Source: Rhizobium croatiense
GTDB taxonomy: Bacteria > Pseudomonadota > Alphaproteobacteria > Rhizobiales > Rhizobiaceae
Length of the DNA: 64,000 nt
Assembly: GCF_019793465.1 (NCBI RefSeq)
Contig: NZ_JAILYJ010000006.1
Coordinates: 186,001-250,000 of the forward strand
Direction of reading: 5' to 3'
Part shown: one piece after another, positions 17,173 through 26,349 of the stretch
How positions within the stretch are numbered: the stretch's first letter is position 1
Layout: the number at the start of each line of letters is the position of its first letter
Notes under the pieces: model-generated
The model's database searches: none
Seen by the model: the letters and a program-made list of their open reading frames with translations, nothing else
What the model was told of the DNA's origin: nothing
Translations under genes and position numbers: made by a program

Positions 17173-17553
17173 ATGCCACATTCAAACATCACCCCCAAAA
17201 CCCGCGACACGGCAAAACGCCTTCGTCGTGAACTGACGAAAGCCGAGGCCGCGATGTGGGACATGCTGCGCGATCTCAGGCCTTATGGCGCGAGATTCAG
17301 GCGTGAGACGCCTATCGGTCCCTATATCGCCGATTTCGCCTGGCTTTCAGCAAGACTGATTGTCGAAGTCGACGGCGACAGTCACGAGACGGTCGAGGGC
17401 CGCCGCCACGACCTTGCCCGCGATGCATTCCTGCGCAATCAAGGTTTCAACGTGCTGCGCTTCGACAACGCTCAAGTGTTGGACGGCCCTGACTACGTGT
17501 TCATCACCATCGAAAAGCACGCCGCTCCATTTTTGAAGGAGCGCGTAGCGTGA
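17173..17553 (+). CDS. DUF559 nuclease-like protein
   Basis: Protein of 126 residues with the full DUF559 pattern: AKRLRRELTKAEAAMWDMLR, PIGPYIADF, LIVEVDGDSH, then GFNVLRFDN. The D...ExD arrangement suggests a PD-(D/E)XK/Vsr-like nuclease fold; no function has been shown to my knowledge. It is only distantly similar to the DUF559 protein at 13608, so the two did not arise by recent duplication here. Its stop overlaps the GTG start of the permease (GTGA), and GAAGGAG for the permease lies in its last codons. Its own ribosome-binding site belongs to palindrome B. Confidence 0.88.
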   Translation: MPHSNITPKTRDTAKRLRRELTKAEAAMWDMLRDLRPYGARFRRETPIGPYIADFAWLSARLIVEVDGDSHETVEGRRHDLARDAFLRNQGFNVLRFDNAQVLDGPDYVFITIEKHAAPFLKERVA

Positions 17554-18479
17554 AACCCGACACCCTCAAAAACAAGGTCGTCCCCGTCACCACCATCCTG
17601 CTCGTCCTCATCGCCATCTGGTATTTCGCCGCGGTCCTGATGAACGCGCCGTTCCAGCGCGACATGGATAGCCGTGCCGGCGCCACGCCGACGACCATCG
17701 AATTCATCGGCAAGACGCTGGCGCAGCCGAAGCCGATCTTGCCGGCACCGCATCAGGTGGCGCAGAATGTCTACGAGAACACCGTGCTGCGCAGCCTTTC
17801 GAGCAACCGCAGCCTTGTCTATCACAGCTGGGTGACGCTCTCCTCGACTCTGCTCGGCTTCGGCTTCGGCATGCTGCTCGGCATCCTTCTTGCCGTGCTG
17901 ATCGTGCACAATCGCGCCATGGACCGCTCGCTGATGCCCTGGCTGGTTGCGAGCCAGACCATACCGATCCTCGCCATCGCGCCGATGATCGTCATCATCT
18001 CCTACAATGTGCTGACCGGCGACAATGCGCTCGCCCATCTCCTGAACCTCGATTCCGACGCCTCCCGCCTCGTCTCCAAGGCGCTGATCTCCACCTACCT
18101 CTCTTTCTTCCCCGTCGCCGTCGGCATGGTGAAGGGATTGCGGTCGCCTGAGATCATGCATCTCGACCTGATGCGCACCTATTATGCGAGCCCCATGCAG
18201 ACCTTCTGGAAGCTGCGCGTCCCGGCCTCGATCCCCTTCCTCTTCACGTCGATGAAGGTCGCGATCGCCGCAAGCCTCGTCGGCGCCATCGTCGGCGAAC
18301 TGCCGACGGGGGCCGTTGCCGGCATCGGCTCGAAGCTGCTTGCCGGCTCCTATTACAGCCAGACCATCGATATCTGGGCAGCACTCGTCGCCGGATCGCT
18401 GCTGGCCGGCATCCTGGTGGCGATCGTCGGCCTTGCCGCCAAGATCGTCGACCGCGCCATGGGCGGGAGGCCGGCATGA
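17550..18479 (+). CDS. ABC transporter permease 1 (pyrimidine cluster)
   Basis: Inner-membrane permease of 309 residues with about six hydrophobic segments and a binding-protein-dependent-transport loop (LMRTYYASPMQTFWKLRVPAS) of the NitT/TauT class. It starts at GTG 17550, overlapping the DUF559 stop, and overlaps permease 2 by ATGA. It forms the channel of the importer with the ATPase at 16215 and the binding protein at 19663. Confidence 0.9.
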   Translation: MKPDTLKNKVVPVTTILLVLIAIWYFAAVLMNAPFQRDMDSRAGATPTTIEFIGKTLAQPKPILPAPHQVAQNVYENTVLRSLSSNRSLVYHSWVTLSSTLLGFGFGMLLGILLAVLIVHNRAMDRSLMPWLVASQTIPILAIAPMIVIISYNVLTGDNALAHLLNLDSDASRLVSKALISTYLSFFPVAVGMVKGLRSPEIMHLDLMRTYYASPMQTFWKLRVPASIPFLFTSMKVAIAASLVGAIVGELPTGAVAGIGSKLLAGSYYSQTIDIWAALVAGSLLAGILVAIVGLAAKIVDRAMGGRPA

Positions 18480-19603
18480 GACATCTGACCTTCTCCTGGC
18501 AGGGCGTAACCGCCCTCCTCCTCTGCCTTGCAGCGCTGATCAGCCTGCCGCTGCTGGCCGACGGCGCGGCGCAGCCCTTCACCGACGGCACCGCCAGCCT
18601 CGTCTTCACCATCGTCATCGCCGCCGCCCTGCTGTCCTTCGCGCCGCAGCCGCCGGCCTATCGTGCCACCGTTCTGTTCATCGGCGCACATGGCGCCGCC
18701 TGGATGCTGCTTTCCGCGCTCTCGGGCAACGAGGGCATGGCGACGCGGGCATTCTTTCTGCTGCTCTTCGCCTGCTGGCTGCTGGCTTGGCGATGCGTCA
18801 CCGAGCTGTCGAAACAGCAACCCGTTACCGCCTTCGGCAAATCGACGCTCCAACTGCTGATCCCGGCGATCTTCGGTGCCTGGATCCTTATCCTCTGGGA
18901 GGCGGCAACGCGCGGCGCCGGCATTCCTTTCATCATCCTGCCGCCGCCGAGCGCCATCGGCGCCCGCATCATGACCTCCCTGCCGATCCTCGGCGACGAC
19001 GTCAGGCAGACGATCTTCAAGGCTGTCCTGATCGGTTATGCCGTCGGCTGCCTTGCCGGTTTCGCCGTCGCCGTACTGGCTGACCGCATCACCTTCCTGC
19101 GCCGCGGCCTTCTGCCGATCGGCAACATGGTGTCGGCCCTGCCGATCATCGGCGTCGCTCCCGTCATGGTCATGTGGTTCGGCTTCGACTGGCCTTCGAA
19201 GGCCGCCGTCGTCATCATCATGACCTTCTTCCCGATGCTGGTGAACACCGTCGCCGGCCTTGCCGCCTCCGGCAACATGGAGCGCGACCTGATGCGCACC
19301 TATGCATCGAGCGATTGGCAGACGCTGCTCAAGCTCAAGCTTCCGGCAGCCATGCCCTTCATTTTCAACGCACTGAAGATCAACTCGACGCTGGCGCTGA
19401 TTGGTGCCATCGTTGCCGAATTCTTCGGGACGCCGATCGTCGGCATGGGCTTCCGCATCTCCACCGAGATCGGCCGCATGAATGTCGACATGGTCTGGGC
19501 GGAAATCGCCGTTGCGGCGCTGGCCGGCTCGATCTTCTATGGCGTCATCGCCCTGACGGAACGGGCGGTGACGTTCTGGCATCCGTCTATCCGTGGTGGC
19601 TAG
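18476..19603 (+). CDS. ABC transporter permease 2 (pyrimidine cluster)
   Basis: Second permease, 375 residues. An N-terminal block of about four extra hydrophobic segments (residues 1-120) precedes the transport domain, which carries DLMRTYASSDWQTLLKLKLP near residue 275. The extra membrane block is longer than in typical TauC-type subunits. It overlaps permease 1 (ATGA) and is followed by the binding-protein gene, completing a heteromeric importer. Confidence 0.9.
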   Translation: MRHLTFSWQGVTALLLCLAALISLPLLADGAAQPFTDGTASLVFTIVIAAALLSFAPQPPAYRATVLFIGAHGAAWMLLSALSGNEGMATRAFFLLLFACWLLAWRCVTELSKQQPVTAFGKSTLQLLIPAIFGAWILILWEAATRGAGIPFIILPPPSAIGARIMTSLPILGDDVRQTIFKAVLIGYAVGCLAGFAVAVLADRITFLRRGLLPIGNMVSALPIIGVAPVMVMWFGFDWPSKAAVVIIMTFFPMLVNTVAGLAASGNMERDLMRTYASSDWQTLLKLKLPAAMPFIFNALKINSTLALIGAIVAEFFGTPIVGMGFRISTEIGRMNVDMVWAEIAVAALAGSIFYGVIALTERAVTFWHPSIRGG

Positions 19604-19662
19604 GCGCGCGCGGGCTTCGCAAACGGGGTCCGGGCATAACTTCAGAGGGTAAGGACAAGAAA

Positions 19663-20634
19663 ATGAAGAAGTTGATGGTTGCAATGATGGCGGGCGCCAT
19701 GTCGCTTGCAGCGGCCCATGCGATGGCCGCCGACAAGGTGGTTCTGCAGCTGAAATGGGTCACGCAGAGCCAGTTCGGCGGATATTATGTCGCCAAGGAC
19801 AAGGGCTTCTACAAGGAGGAAGGCCTCGACGTGGAGATCAAGCCGGGCGGTCCCGATATCGCCCCTGAGCAGGTGATCGCCGGCGGCGGCGCCGATGTCA
19901 TCGTCGACTGGATGGGCGGCGCTCTCGTTGCCCGCGAAAAGGGCGTTCCGCTGGTCAATATCGCCCAGCCCTACCAGAAGTCAGGCCTGGAAATGATCTG
20001 CCGTAAGGACGGGCCTGTTAAGACCGAGGCCGATTTCAAGGGTCACACACTCGGCGTCTGGTTCTTCGGCAACGAGTACCCCTTCTTTGCCTGGATGAAC
20101 AAGCTGGGCCTTTCCACGGACGGCGGCCCGAACGGCGTCACCGTGCTGAAGCAGAGCTTCGACGTGCAGCCGCTTGTCCAGAAGCAGGCCGACTGCATCT
20201 CGGTCATGACCTATAATGAATACTGGCAGGCGATCGATGCCGGCTTCAAGCCGGAGGAACTGACGGTTTTCAACTATACCGAGATGGGCAACGACCTCTT
20301 GGAAGACGGCCTTTATGTGATGGAAGACAAGCTGAAGGATCCGGCCTTCAAGGAGAAGATGGTCAAGTTCGTCCGTGCCTCGATGAAGGGCTGGAAATAT
20401 GCGACCGAAAACCCCGATGAAGCCGCCGAGATCGTCCTGGACAATGGCGGCCAGGACGAAAACCACCAGAAGCGCATGATGGGCGAAGTCGCCAAGCTCG
20501 TCGGTGACGGCTCCGGCAAGCTGGACGAAGCGCTCTATGCCCGCACCGCAAAGGCGTTGCTCGATCAGAAGATCATCAGCAAGGAGCCCTCGGGCGCCTG
20601 GACGCACGACATTACCGACGCTGCGTCCAAGTAA
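19663..20634 (+). CDS. ABC transporter substrate-binding protein, NMT1/THI5-like
   Basis: Periplasmic binding protein of 323 residues. It starts with a clear signal peptide (MKKLMVAMMAGAMSLAAAHA, cleavage near AMA-AD), followed by the NMT1 pattern LKWVTQSQFGGYYVAKDKGF. Family members bind pyrimidine precursors of thiamine, nitrate/taurine-like compounds or other small rings. Context with preTA-type catabolism suggests uracil, thymine or a dihydropyrimidine, but this is inferred. AGAGGG and AAGGA precede the ATG. A terminator follows 20 bases after the stop. Confidence 0.92.
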   Translation: MKKLMVAMMAGAMSLAAAHAMAADKVVLQLKWVTQSQFGGYYVAKDKGFYKEEGLDVEIKPGGPDIAPEQVIAGGGADVIVDWMGGALVAREKGVPLVNIAQPYQKSGLEMICRKDGPVKTEADFKGHTLGVWFFGNEYPFFAWMNKLGLSTDGGPNGVTVLKQSFDVQPLVQKQADCISVMTYNEYWQAIDAGFKPEELTVFNYTEMGNDLLEDGLYVMEDKLKDPAFKEKMVKFVRASMKGWKYATENPDEAAEIVLDNGGQDENHQKRMMGEVAKLVGDGSGKLDEALYARTAKALLDQKIISKEPSGAWTHDITDAASK

Positions 20635-20654
20635 TCGCGGCAACATTGCGAGGG

Positions 20655-20692
20655 AAACGCGCGGGGAAGATCTCCGCGCGTTTCGTATTTTT
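20655..20692 (+). terminator. Terminator of the pyrimidine import operon
   Basis: A 10-bp stem (AAACGCGCGG at 20655-20664 and its complement at 20674-20683) with a 9-base loop is followed by a T-rich tail (CGTATTTTT). Confidence 0.85.
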
Positions 20693-21032
20693 CCCGCTTG
20701 CACGAAAAATCACCCTGCAACTGTCGCATTTGTCCGGGCTCAAACGTCATTGCGGTAGAGGCAGGATCAATCATCGTCATGCTCGCATAACCCTTCGGTG
20801 ATTGATTCAGGTTCTGATGGTAACTATTATCGCTCATGGGGAATTGTTTTCTGCCGGGCTTGCATATCGAGCAAATCGATACCAATTAGAAGCCGATTTG
20901 CCGATGAGGGATGAAGACGGCAAATGATGTGCGGATACCCTTGAGAATGCAGGAAAGGCAGTGGCCTGGTCGCGAGCTGAAGGACAGACGCGCGAGTTCG
21001 GCCAACCTTGTTACAGGATTGGACGACGACGC
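20693..21032. other. 340-base gap before the RND efflux genes
   Basis: No supported gene. A minus-strand frame starting at 20837 has no ribosome-binding site and runs through the terminator, so it was not called. The region presumably contains the promoter of the RND operon; no clear operator could be identified by eye. Confidence 0.4.
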
Positions 21033-22223
21033 ATGGCACGCAGGCCGATTGGAATTTTAGGCGCATCCACCCTTTTTGCGGCGGCACTGGCTGCATCCAC
21101 TGCATTTTCGCAGGAAGCGCCAGTCGCAAAACCGCAGCAGAACCTGCCGGCGATCGTCGTTACCACGGCGACGAACCGCACTCTCGTCGACCGTGTCATC
21201 GGCACGGGAACGGTCAAGCCCGTCGAGGAGGTCTATATCCAGCCGCAGGTCGAGGGCCTGTCGATCCGCACGCTGAAAGCCGACGTCGGCGACAAGGTTC
21301 AGGCCGACAGCACATTGGCGACGCTCAACGATGACGCGCTGGTCCTGGAGAAGAGCCAGATGATGGCGACGAAGGCCAAGGGCGAGGCAAGCCTCGCCCA
21401 GCTGCGCGCGCAGCTCATCGAGGCCCAGGCCAACGCCGAACAAGCCAGGCAGCAGCAGGCCCGCTCCCAGGAAATGGGCAAGAAGGGCACGGTTTCCACT
21501 GCCCAGGTCGAACAGGCCGATGCAACCGCCGCCGCGGCCAATGCCCGCGTCGTCTCCGCCGAACAGGCGATCGAGGTCGCCGAAGCCGATCTGAAGGTCT
21601 TCGACAGCCAGATCGCCGATGCCGATCTGAAGCTCGCCCGCACCGATGTGAAGACGCCGGTCGCCGGCACGATCGCCGCAAAGAACGCCAAGGTCGGCGC
21701 CATTGCCGCCGGCACCGGTGACCCGCTGTTCACCCTGATCCGCGACGGCGATATCGAGCTCGTCGCCGAGGTCGCCGAAAGCGACATCGTCAGGATCGTG
21801 GCCGGCCAGAAGGCGACGATTTCGCTTTCCGGCAGCCGCGAGAAGCTTTCCGGCGCAGTGCGCCTGGTGTCACCGACCGTCGATCCGACCACCCGCCTCG
21901 GGCTCGTTCATATCTCCATCGACGATGACAGCAAGGCGCGCTCCGGCATGTATGGCAGTGCCGAGATCATCGTGCGCGAGACCCAAGGCGTATCGCTTCC
22001 CCTGACCGCGGTCTTGACGAGCAATGAAGGCTCCTCGGCCCGCAAGGTCGAGGATGGTGTGGTAAAATTCGCCAAGATCGAGACCGGCATCCAGGACGGC
22101 GCCTATGTCGAGATCATCAATGGATTGAAGAGCGGCGATGAGGTCGTGGCCAAGGCGGGCGCCTATGTCCGCGACGGCGATCACATCACGCCGGTGCGTG
22201 AACAGCCCTCGGCTTCCAACTAA
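21033..22223 (+). CDS. RND efflux periplasmic adaptor (membrane fusion protein)
   Basis: Adaptor protein of 396 residues linking an inner-membrane RND pump to an outer-membrane channel. It has a signal sequence (MARRPIGILGASTLFAAALA), a lipoyl-like half (VEEVYIQPQVEGLSIRTLKA), a long alpha-hairpin rich in Ala/Gln (residues about 100-200), the second lipoyl half (ADLKLARTDVKTPVAGTIA) and a beta-barrel domain. ATG 21033 gives the signal peptide; the in-frame extension to 20961 is unlikely. The RND gene follows after 12 bases. No outer-membrane channel gene is present in the window. Confidence 0.92.
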   Translation: MARRPIGILGASTLFAAALAASTAFSQEAPVAKPQQNLPAIVVTTATNRTLVDRVIGTGTVKPVEEVYIQPQVEGLSIRTLKADVGDKVQADSTLATLNDDALVLEKSQMMATKAKGEASLAQLRAQLIEAQANAEQARQQQARSQEMGKKGTVSTAQVEQADATAAAANARVVSAEQAIEVAEADLKVFDSQIADADLKLARTDVKTPVAGTIAAKNAKVGAIAAGTGDPLFTLIRDGDIELVAEVAESDIVRIVAGQKATISLSGSREKLSGAVRLVSPTVDPTTRLGLVHISIDDDSKARSGMYGSAEIIVRETQGVSLPLTAVLTSNEGSSARKVEDGVVKFAKIETGIQDGAYVEIINGLKSGDEVVAKAGAYVRDGDHITPVREQPSASN

Positions 22224-22235
22224 AGAGACCATCCG

Positions 22236-25200
22236 ATGAATTTTTCAGCCTGGTCCATTCGAAATCCGATCGCGCCGCTGCTGGCCTTCTGCCTGTTGAT
22301 ATTCATCGGCATCCAGTCCTTCAACACGCTGCCGATCACGCGCTTCCCGAACATCGACGTGCCGCTGGTTTCGATCAGCGTGACGCAGAGCGGCGCTTCG
22401 CCGGCCGAACTCGAAATGCAGGTGACGAAGGAAATCGAAGACGCGATCGCCTCGATCACCGGCATCGACGAGATCCAGTCGACGGTGACCGACGGCAGCT
22501 CGCAGACCAACGTCATGTTCCGCATGGAAGTGCCGACGGAACAGGCTGTGCAGGACGTCAAGGACGCGATTGATCGCATCCGCAGCGATCTGCCGGCGAC
22601 GGCCGAAACGCCGATCGTTACCAAGGTCGACGTCGAGGGCCAGGCGATCCAGACCTTCGCCGTTTCCTCGCCCGCCATGTCGCTCGAAGAACTCTCCTGG
22701 TTCGTCGACGATACGGTCAAGCGCGCCCTGCAGGGCCAGGCCGGCATCGGCCGCGTCGACCGCTACGGCGGCGCGGAGCGCGAAGTGCGCATCGAACTCA
22801 CCCCCGCCAAGCTCGATGCCCATGGCATCACCGCGGCAAGCGTCAACCAGCAGCTGCGCGGCACCAACGTCGACCTCGGCTCCGGCCGCGGCCAGGTGGC
22901 CGGTAGCGAACAGGCGATCCGCGTTCTCGGCGATGCCCGCAATGTTGCCGAACTCGCAGACACGACGATCGCGCTGCCGAACGGCCGTTTCGTCAAGCTG
23001 TCCGACCTCGGCGTCATCAAGGACACTTATGAAGAGCCGAAATCCTTCTCGCGCTTCAACGATACGCCTGTTGTCACTTTCGGCGTCTTCCGTTCGAAGG
23101 GCGCCAGCGAGGTCAGCGTCGCCGAAACCGTAGCGCAGAGCCTCGACAAGGTCAGAAGCGAAAACCCGAATGTGAAGATCGAGATGATCGACGATTCGGT
23201 ATATTTCACCTACGGCAACTACGAAGCCGCCATCCACACGCTGCTCGAAGGCGCGCTGCTCGCAGTCATCGTCGTCCTGCTCTTTCTCCGGAACTGGCGC
23301 GCGACCCTAATTTCGGCGATCGCGCTGCCGCTGTCTGCGATCCCGACTTTTTGGGTCATGGACATGATGGGCTTCTCGCTGAACCTCGTCAGCTTCCTGG
23401 CCCTGACGCTGGCGACCGGTATCCTTGTCGACGATGCGATCGTCGAAATCGAGAACATCGCCCGCCACATCAAGATGGGCAAGACACCCTACCGGGCGGC
23501 GATCGAGGCGGCGGATGAAATCGGCCTTGCCGTCATCGCCACCACCTTCACCATCATCGCCGTCTTCGTGCCGGTTTCCTTCATGCCGGGCATTCCGGGC
23601 CAGTACTTCATCCAGTTCGGCCTGACCGTCGCCTTCTCCGTCTTCTTCTCGCTGATGGTGGCACGCCTCATCACCCCAATGATGGCCGCCTATCTCATGC
23701 GCGCCGAAGACGGTGTCGACGACCATCACGACAATGACGGTCTGCTGATGAAGGGCTACACGCGCCTGATCCGCGGCACGACCGGGCATAAATATTCGCG
23801 ATATCTGACACTATTCGCGGCGGTCGCCTTCCTCGTTGGTTCGGTTATGCTGCTGATGAAGGTTCCGGGTAGCTTCCTGCCGCCCGAAGACGCCTCGCGC
23901 ATTGTTCTCTCCGTCGAACTGCCGCCGAATGCGCGGCTTGACGATACCGAGAAGACGGCGGACGCGATCTATGACAGGGTCAAAGATATCAACGGCGTCG
24001 AAAGCGTCTTCGTCCTCGGCGGTGCCTCGCCGAAGGGTGATCTCGAACTGCGCCGCGCGACGATCACGCTGGCACTCCACAAGCTCGACCAGTCGCTGGT
24101 CAAGAAGGTGGTCAACGACGTGCTCGGTGACATCCCGGTCATCGGTCCGATGCTGCCGAAGGTGGAAGTCCACGGCCGTGAACGCCCGCAATGGGATATC
24201 GAAAAGGAAGTCTTCGCGAAGGTGCGCGACATTCCCGACGTCCATATCCTGAAGCTCAACGACCGCGGCGAACGCGACCTCTCCTTCAACTTCCTCTCCA
24301 AGAACGAGAAGGATCTGAACGAGGCCGTCGGCATTCTGGAATCCAAGCTCCGCGCCGACCCGCTGCTCGCCAATGTCAGCGCCGACGGCGCCCTGCCCCG
24401 TCCGGAACTGCAGGTCTACCCGCGTAAGGATGAGGCCGCCCGCCTCGGCATCACGCCGCAGCAGATCTCCGAGACGATCCGCGTCGCCACCATCGGCGAT
24501 GTCGATGCGGCCCTTGCCAAGATCTCGCTCGACGATCGCCAGATCCCGATCCGGGTGCAGGCGGCACTCGACATGCGCCGCGATCTTGCGGCCCTCCGGG
24601 CATTGAAGATCCAGACCGCCAGCGGCGGCACCGTTCCGCTCTCGAGCGTCGCCAATATCGACTATTCGGAAGGCGTAAGCTCGATCAAGCGCAACAACCG
24701 CAACCGTGTCGTCTCTATCGGCTCCGATCTACCGCAGGGCGTGGCGCTCGACACGGCTTCGGCCCGCTTCCGCGAGATCGTCGAGGCGGCCAACATCCCG
24801 GCCTCCGTACGCCTTGCCGAAAGCGGCGATACCAAGGTGCAGACAGAGATGCAGCAGAGCTTCGTCAACGCCATGTTGATGGGCCTGTTGCTGGTGCTGA
24901 CGGTGCTGATCCTGCTCTTCAAGGATGTGATCCAGCCCTTCACCATCCTGTTCTCGCTGCCGCTTGCCATCGGCGGCGTCGCGGCGGCTCTGATCATCAC
25001 CAGCAATCCGCTGTCCATGCCCGTCATGATCGGCATTCTGATGCTGATGGGTATCGTCACCAAGAACGCCATCCTGCTCGTCGATTTCGCGATCGAAATG
25101 CGCCATCAGGGCATGGCCCGTGTCGAAGCTATGGTCGAAGCCGGCCGCAAGCGCGCCCGGCCGATCATCATGACCTCGATCGCCATGTCGGCAGGCATGC

Positions 25201-25562
25201 TGCCTTCCGCGCTCGGCGTCGGCGAAGGCGGCTCCTTCCGCGCGCCGATGGCGATCGCAGTGATCGGCGGCATCATCGTCTCGACGGTGCTCTCGCTCGT
25301 CGTCGTGCCCTCCTTCTTCCTGATCATGGACGATCTCTCCCGCCTGCTCGGATGGATGTTCGGCCGCATGGTCGGCAGGAAGGACGAGGAGGAACTGCCT
25401 CTGTCGCCCGAGGATCTCACCCGCGTGACCCGCGAGAACCGCAGCGACATCGATGCGCTGGACGAGCGCCTGACGGCGATCGAAAAGCCGGAAGGCAAGC
25501 GCAAGAGTGCCAAAGGCAACGACACCAACGTTCTACGGCTGCCGCCTTTCGCAGCGGAATAA
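22236..25562 (+). CDS. RND-family efflux transporter (AcrB/MdtB-like)
   Basis: Inner-membrane proton-driven pump of 1108 residues. It has the standard 12-helix layout with two large periplasmic loops, opening FSAWSIRNPIAPLLAFCLLI and TRFPNIDVPLVSISVTQSGA. The proton-relay helix 4 is LALTLATGILVDDAIVEIEN with adjacent acidic residues. A charged cytoplasmic tail of about 60 residues after the last helix (from GRKDEEEL) makes it longer than typical members. Substrate unknown; single-pump layout suggests a homotrimer with the upstream adaptor. A terminator follows. Confidence 0.95.
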   Translation: MNFSAWSIRNPIAPLLAFCLLIFIGIQSFNTLPITRFPNIDVPLVSISVTQSGASPAELEMQVTKEIEDAIASITGIDEIQSTVTDGSSQTNVMFRMEVPTEQAVQDVKDAIDRIRSDLPATAETPIVTKVDVEGQAIQTFAVSSPAMSLEELSWFVDDTVKRALQGQAGIGRVDRYGGAEREVRIELTPAKLDAHGITAASVNQQLRGTNVDLGSGRGQVAGSEQAIRVLGDARNVAELADTTIALPNGRFVKLSDLGVIKDTYEEPKSFSRFNDTPVVTFGVFRSKGASEVSVAETVAQSLDKVRSENPNVKIEMIDDSVYFTYGNYEAAIHTLLEGALLAVIVVLLFLRNWRATLISAIALPLSAIPTFWVMDMMGFSLNLVSFLALTLATGILVDDAIVEIENIARHIKMGKTPYRAAIEAADEIGLAVIATTFTIIAVFVPVSFMPGIPGQYFIQFGLTVAFSVFFSLMVARLITPMMAAYLMRAEDGVDDHHDNDGLLMKGYTRLIRGTTGHKYSRYLTLFAAVAFLVGSVMLLMKVPGSFLPPEDASRIVLSVELPPNARLDDTEKTADAIYDRVKDINGVESVFVLGGASPKGDLELRRATITLALHKLDQSLVKKVVNDVLGDIPVIGPMLPKVEVHGRERPQWDIEKEVFAKVRDIPDVHILKLNDRGERDLSFNFLSKNEKDLNEAVGILESKLRADPLLANVSADGALPRPELQVYPRKDEAARLGITPQQISETIRVATIGDVDAALAKISLDDRQIPIRVQAALDMRRDLAALRALKIQTASGGTVPLSSVANIDYSEGVSSIKRNNRNRVVSIGSDLPQGVALDTASARFREIVEAANIPASVRLAESGDTKVQTEMQQSFVNAMLMGLLLVLTVLILLFKDVIQPFTILFSLPLAIGGVAAALIITSNPLSMPVMIGILMLMGIVTKNAILLVDFAIEMRHQGMARVEAMVEAGRKRARPIIMTSIAMSAGMLPSALGVGEGGSFRAPMAIAVIGGIIVSTVLSLVVVPSFFLIMDDLSRLLGWMFGRMVGRKDEEELPLSPEDLTRVTRENRSDIDALDERLTAIEKPEGKRKSAKGNDTNVLRLPPFAAE

Positions 25563-25580
25563 GCAAGATCCAGACAATGA

Positions 25581-25615
25581 AACGGGCCGGGAGATTACCC
25601 CCAGCCCGTTCGTTT
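25581..25615 (+). terminator. Terminator between RND pump and ureG (convergent genes)
   Basis: An imperfect 11-bp stem (AACGGGCCGGG at 25581-25591 with CCCAGCCCGTT at 25600-25610) is followed by CGTTTT. It lies between two convergent genes and may serve both. Confidence 0.75.
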
Positions 25616-25648
25616 TGCCGTTTTCGCTGCTGCGGCAGGTCCGACCGC

Positions 25649-26260
25649 TCAGAGCCCGCCCTGCTCCCTGAGGAAATTGACGATCGAACTGATGCCGTCG
25701 CCGCGCTTCATGTCCGAGAAGACGAACGGGCGGCTCGCGCGCATGCGCGTCGCATCCCGGTCCATCACCTCGAGATCGGCGCCGACATAGGGCGCCAGAT
25801 CCTTTTTGTTGATGACAAGCAGGTCGGACCGGGTGATGCCGGGCCCGCCCTTGCGCGGGATTTCCTCGCCCTGGCAGACGGAGATCACGTAGATGGTGAT
25901 ATCGGCAAGATCCGGCGAAAAGGTCGCCGCCAGATTGTCGCCGCCGGATTCGATGAAGACGACGTCGAGATCGGGTATGCGCTCGTTGAGGCCGGCGATC
26001 GCCTGCAGATTGATCGTCGCATCCTCGCGGATGGCTGTATGCGGGCAGCCGCCGGTTTCGACGCCGACGATCCGCTCCGAGGGCAAGGCCTGCATGCGCA
26101 CCAGCGCCTCGGCATCCTCGGTCGTATAGATGTCGTTGGTGACGACGGCGACGGAATAGTCGTCGCGCATCGCTTTGCAGAGCTTTTCCGTCAGCGCCGT
26201 CTTGCCCGAGCCGACCGGCCCGCCGATCCCGACGCGCAGAGGTCCGTTCCTTGATTTCAT
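25649..26260 (-). CDS. ureG: Urease accessory GTPase UreG
   Basis: GTPase of 203 residues that drives nickel insertion into urease. It has the P-loop [11 protein letters not shown] near the N-terminus, the nickel-site motif [13 protein letters not shown] (Cys-x-His), FIESGGDNL, and guanine-recognition NKKDLA. ATG 26260 was preferred to GTG 26269 because of GGAG at suitable spacing and normal length. It is the last gene of the urease operon, after ureE and ureF. Confidence 0.97.
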   Translation of the reverse strand: MKSRNGPLRVGIGGPVGSGKTALTEKLCKAMRDDYSVAVVTNDIYTTEDAEALVRMQALPSERIVGVETGGCPHTAIREDATINLQAIAGLNERIPDLDVVFIESGGDNLAATFSPDLADITIYVISVCQGEEIPRKGGPGITRSDLLVINKKDLAPYVGADLEVMDRDATRMRASRPFVFSDMKRGDGISSIVNFLREQGGL

Positions 26261-26349
26261 GTGTTTCACTCCAATCGAACCGGATGATAGCGACGGCGGC
26301 GGCGCGCGCCACCGTCAAATGACGCAGTTTCTGCGAATAATTGACATCC

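Noticed and set aside
20565..20837. Minus-strand frame starting MSDNSYHQ
   Set aside because: It runs through the operon terminator and the end of the binding-protein gene and has no ribosome-binding site.
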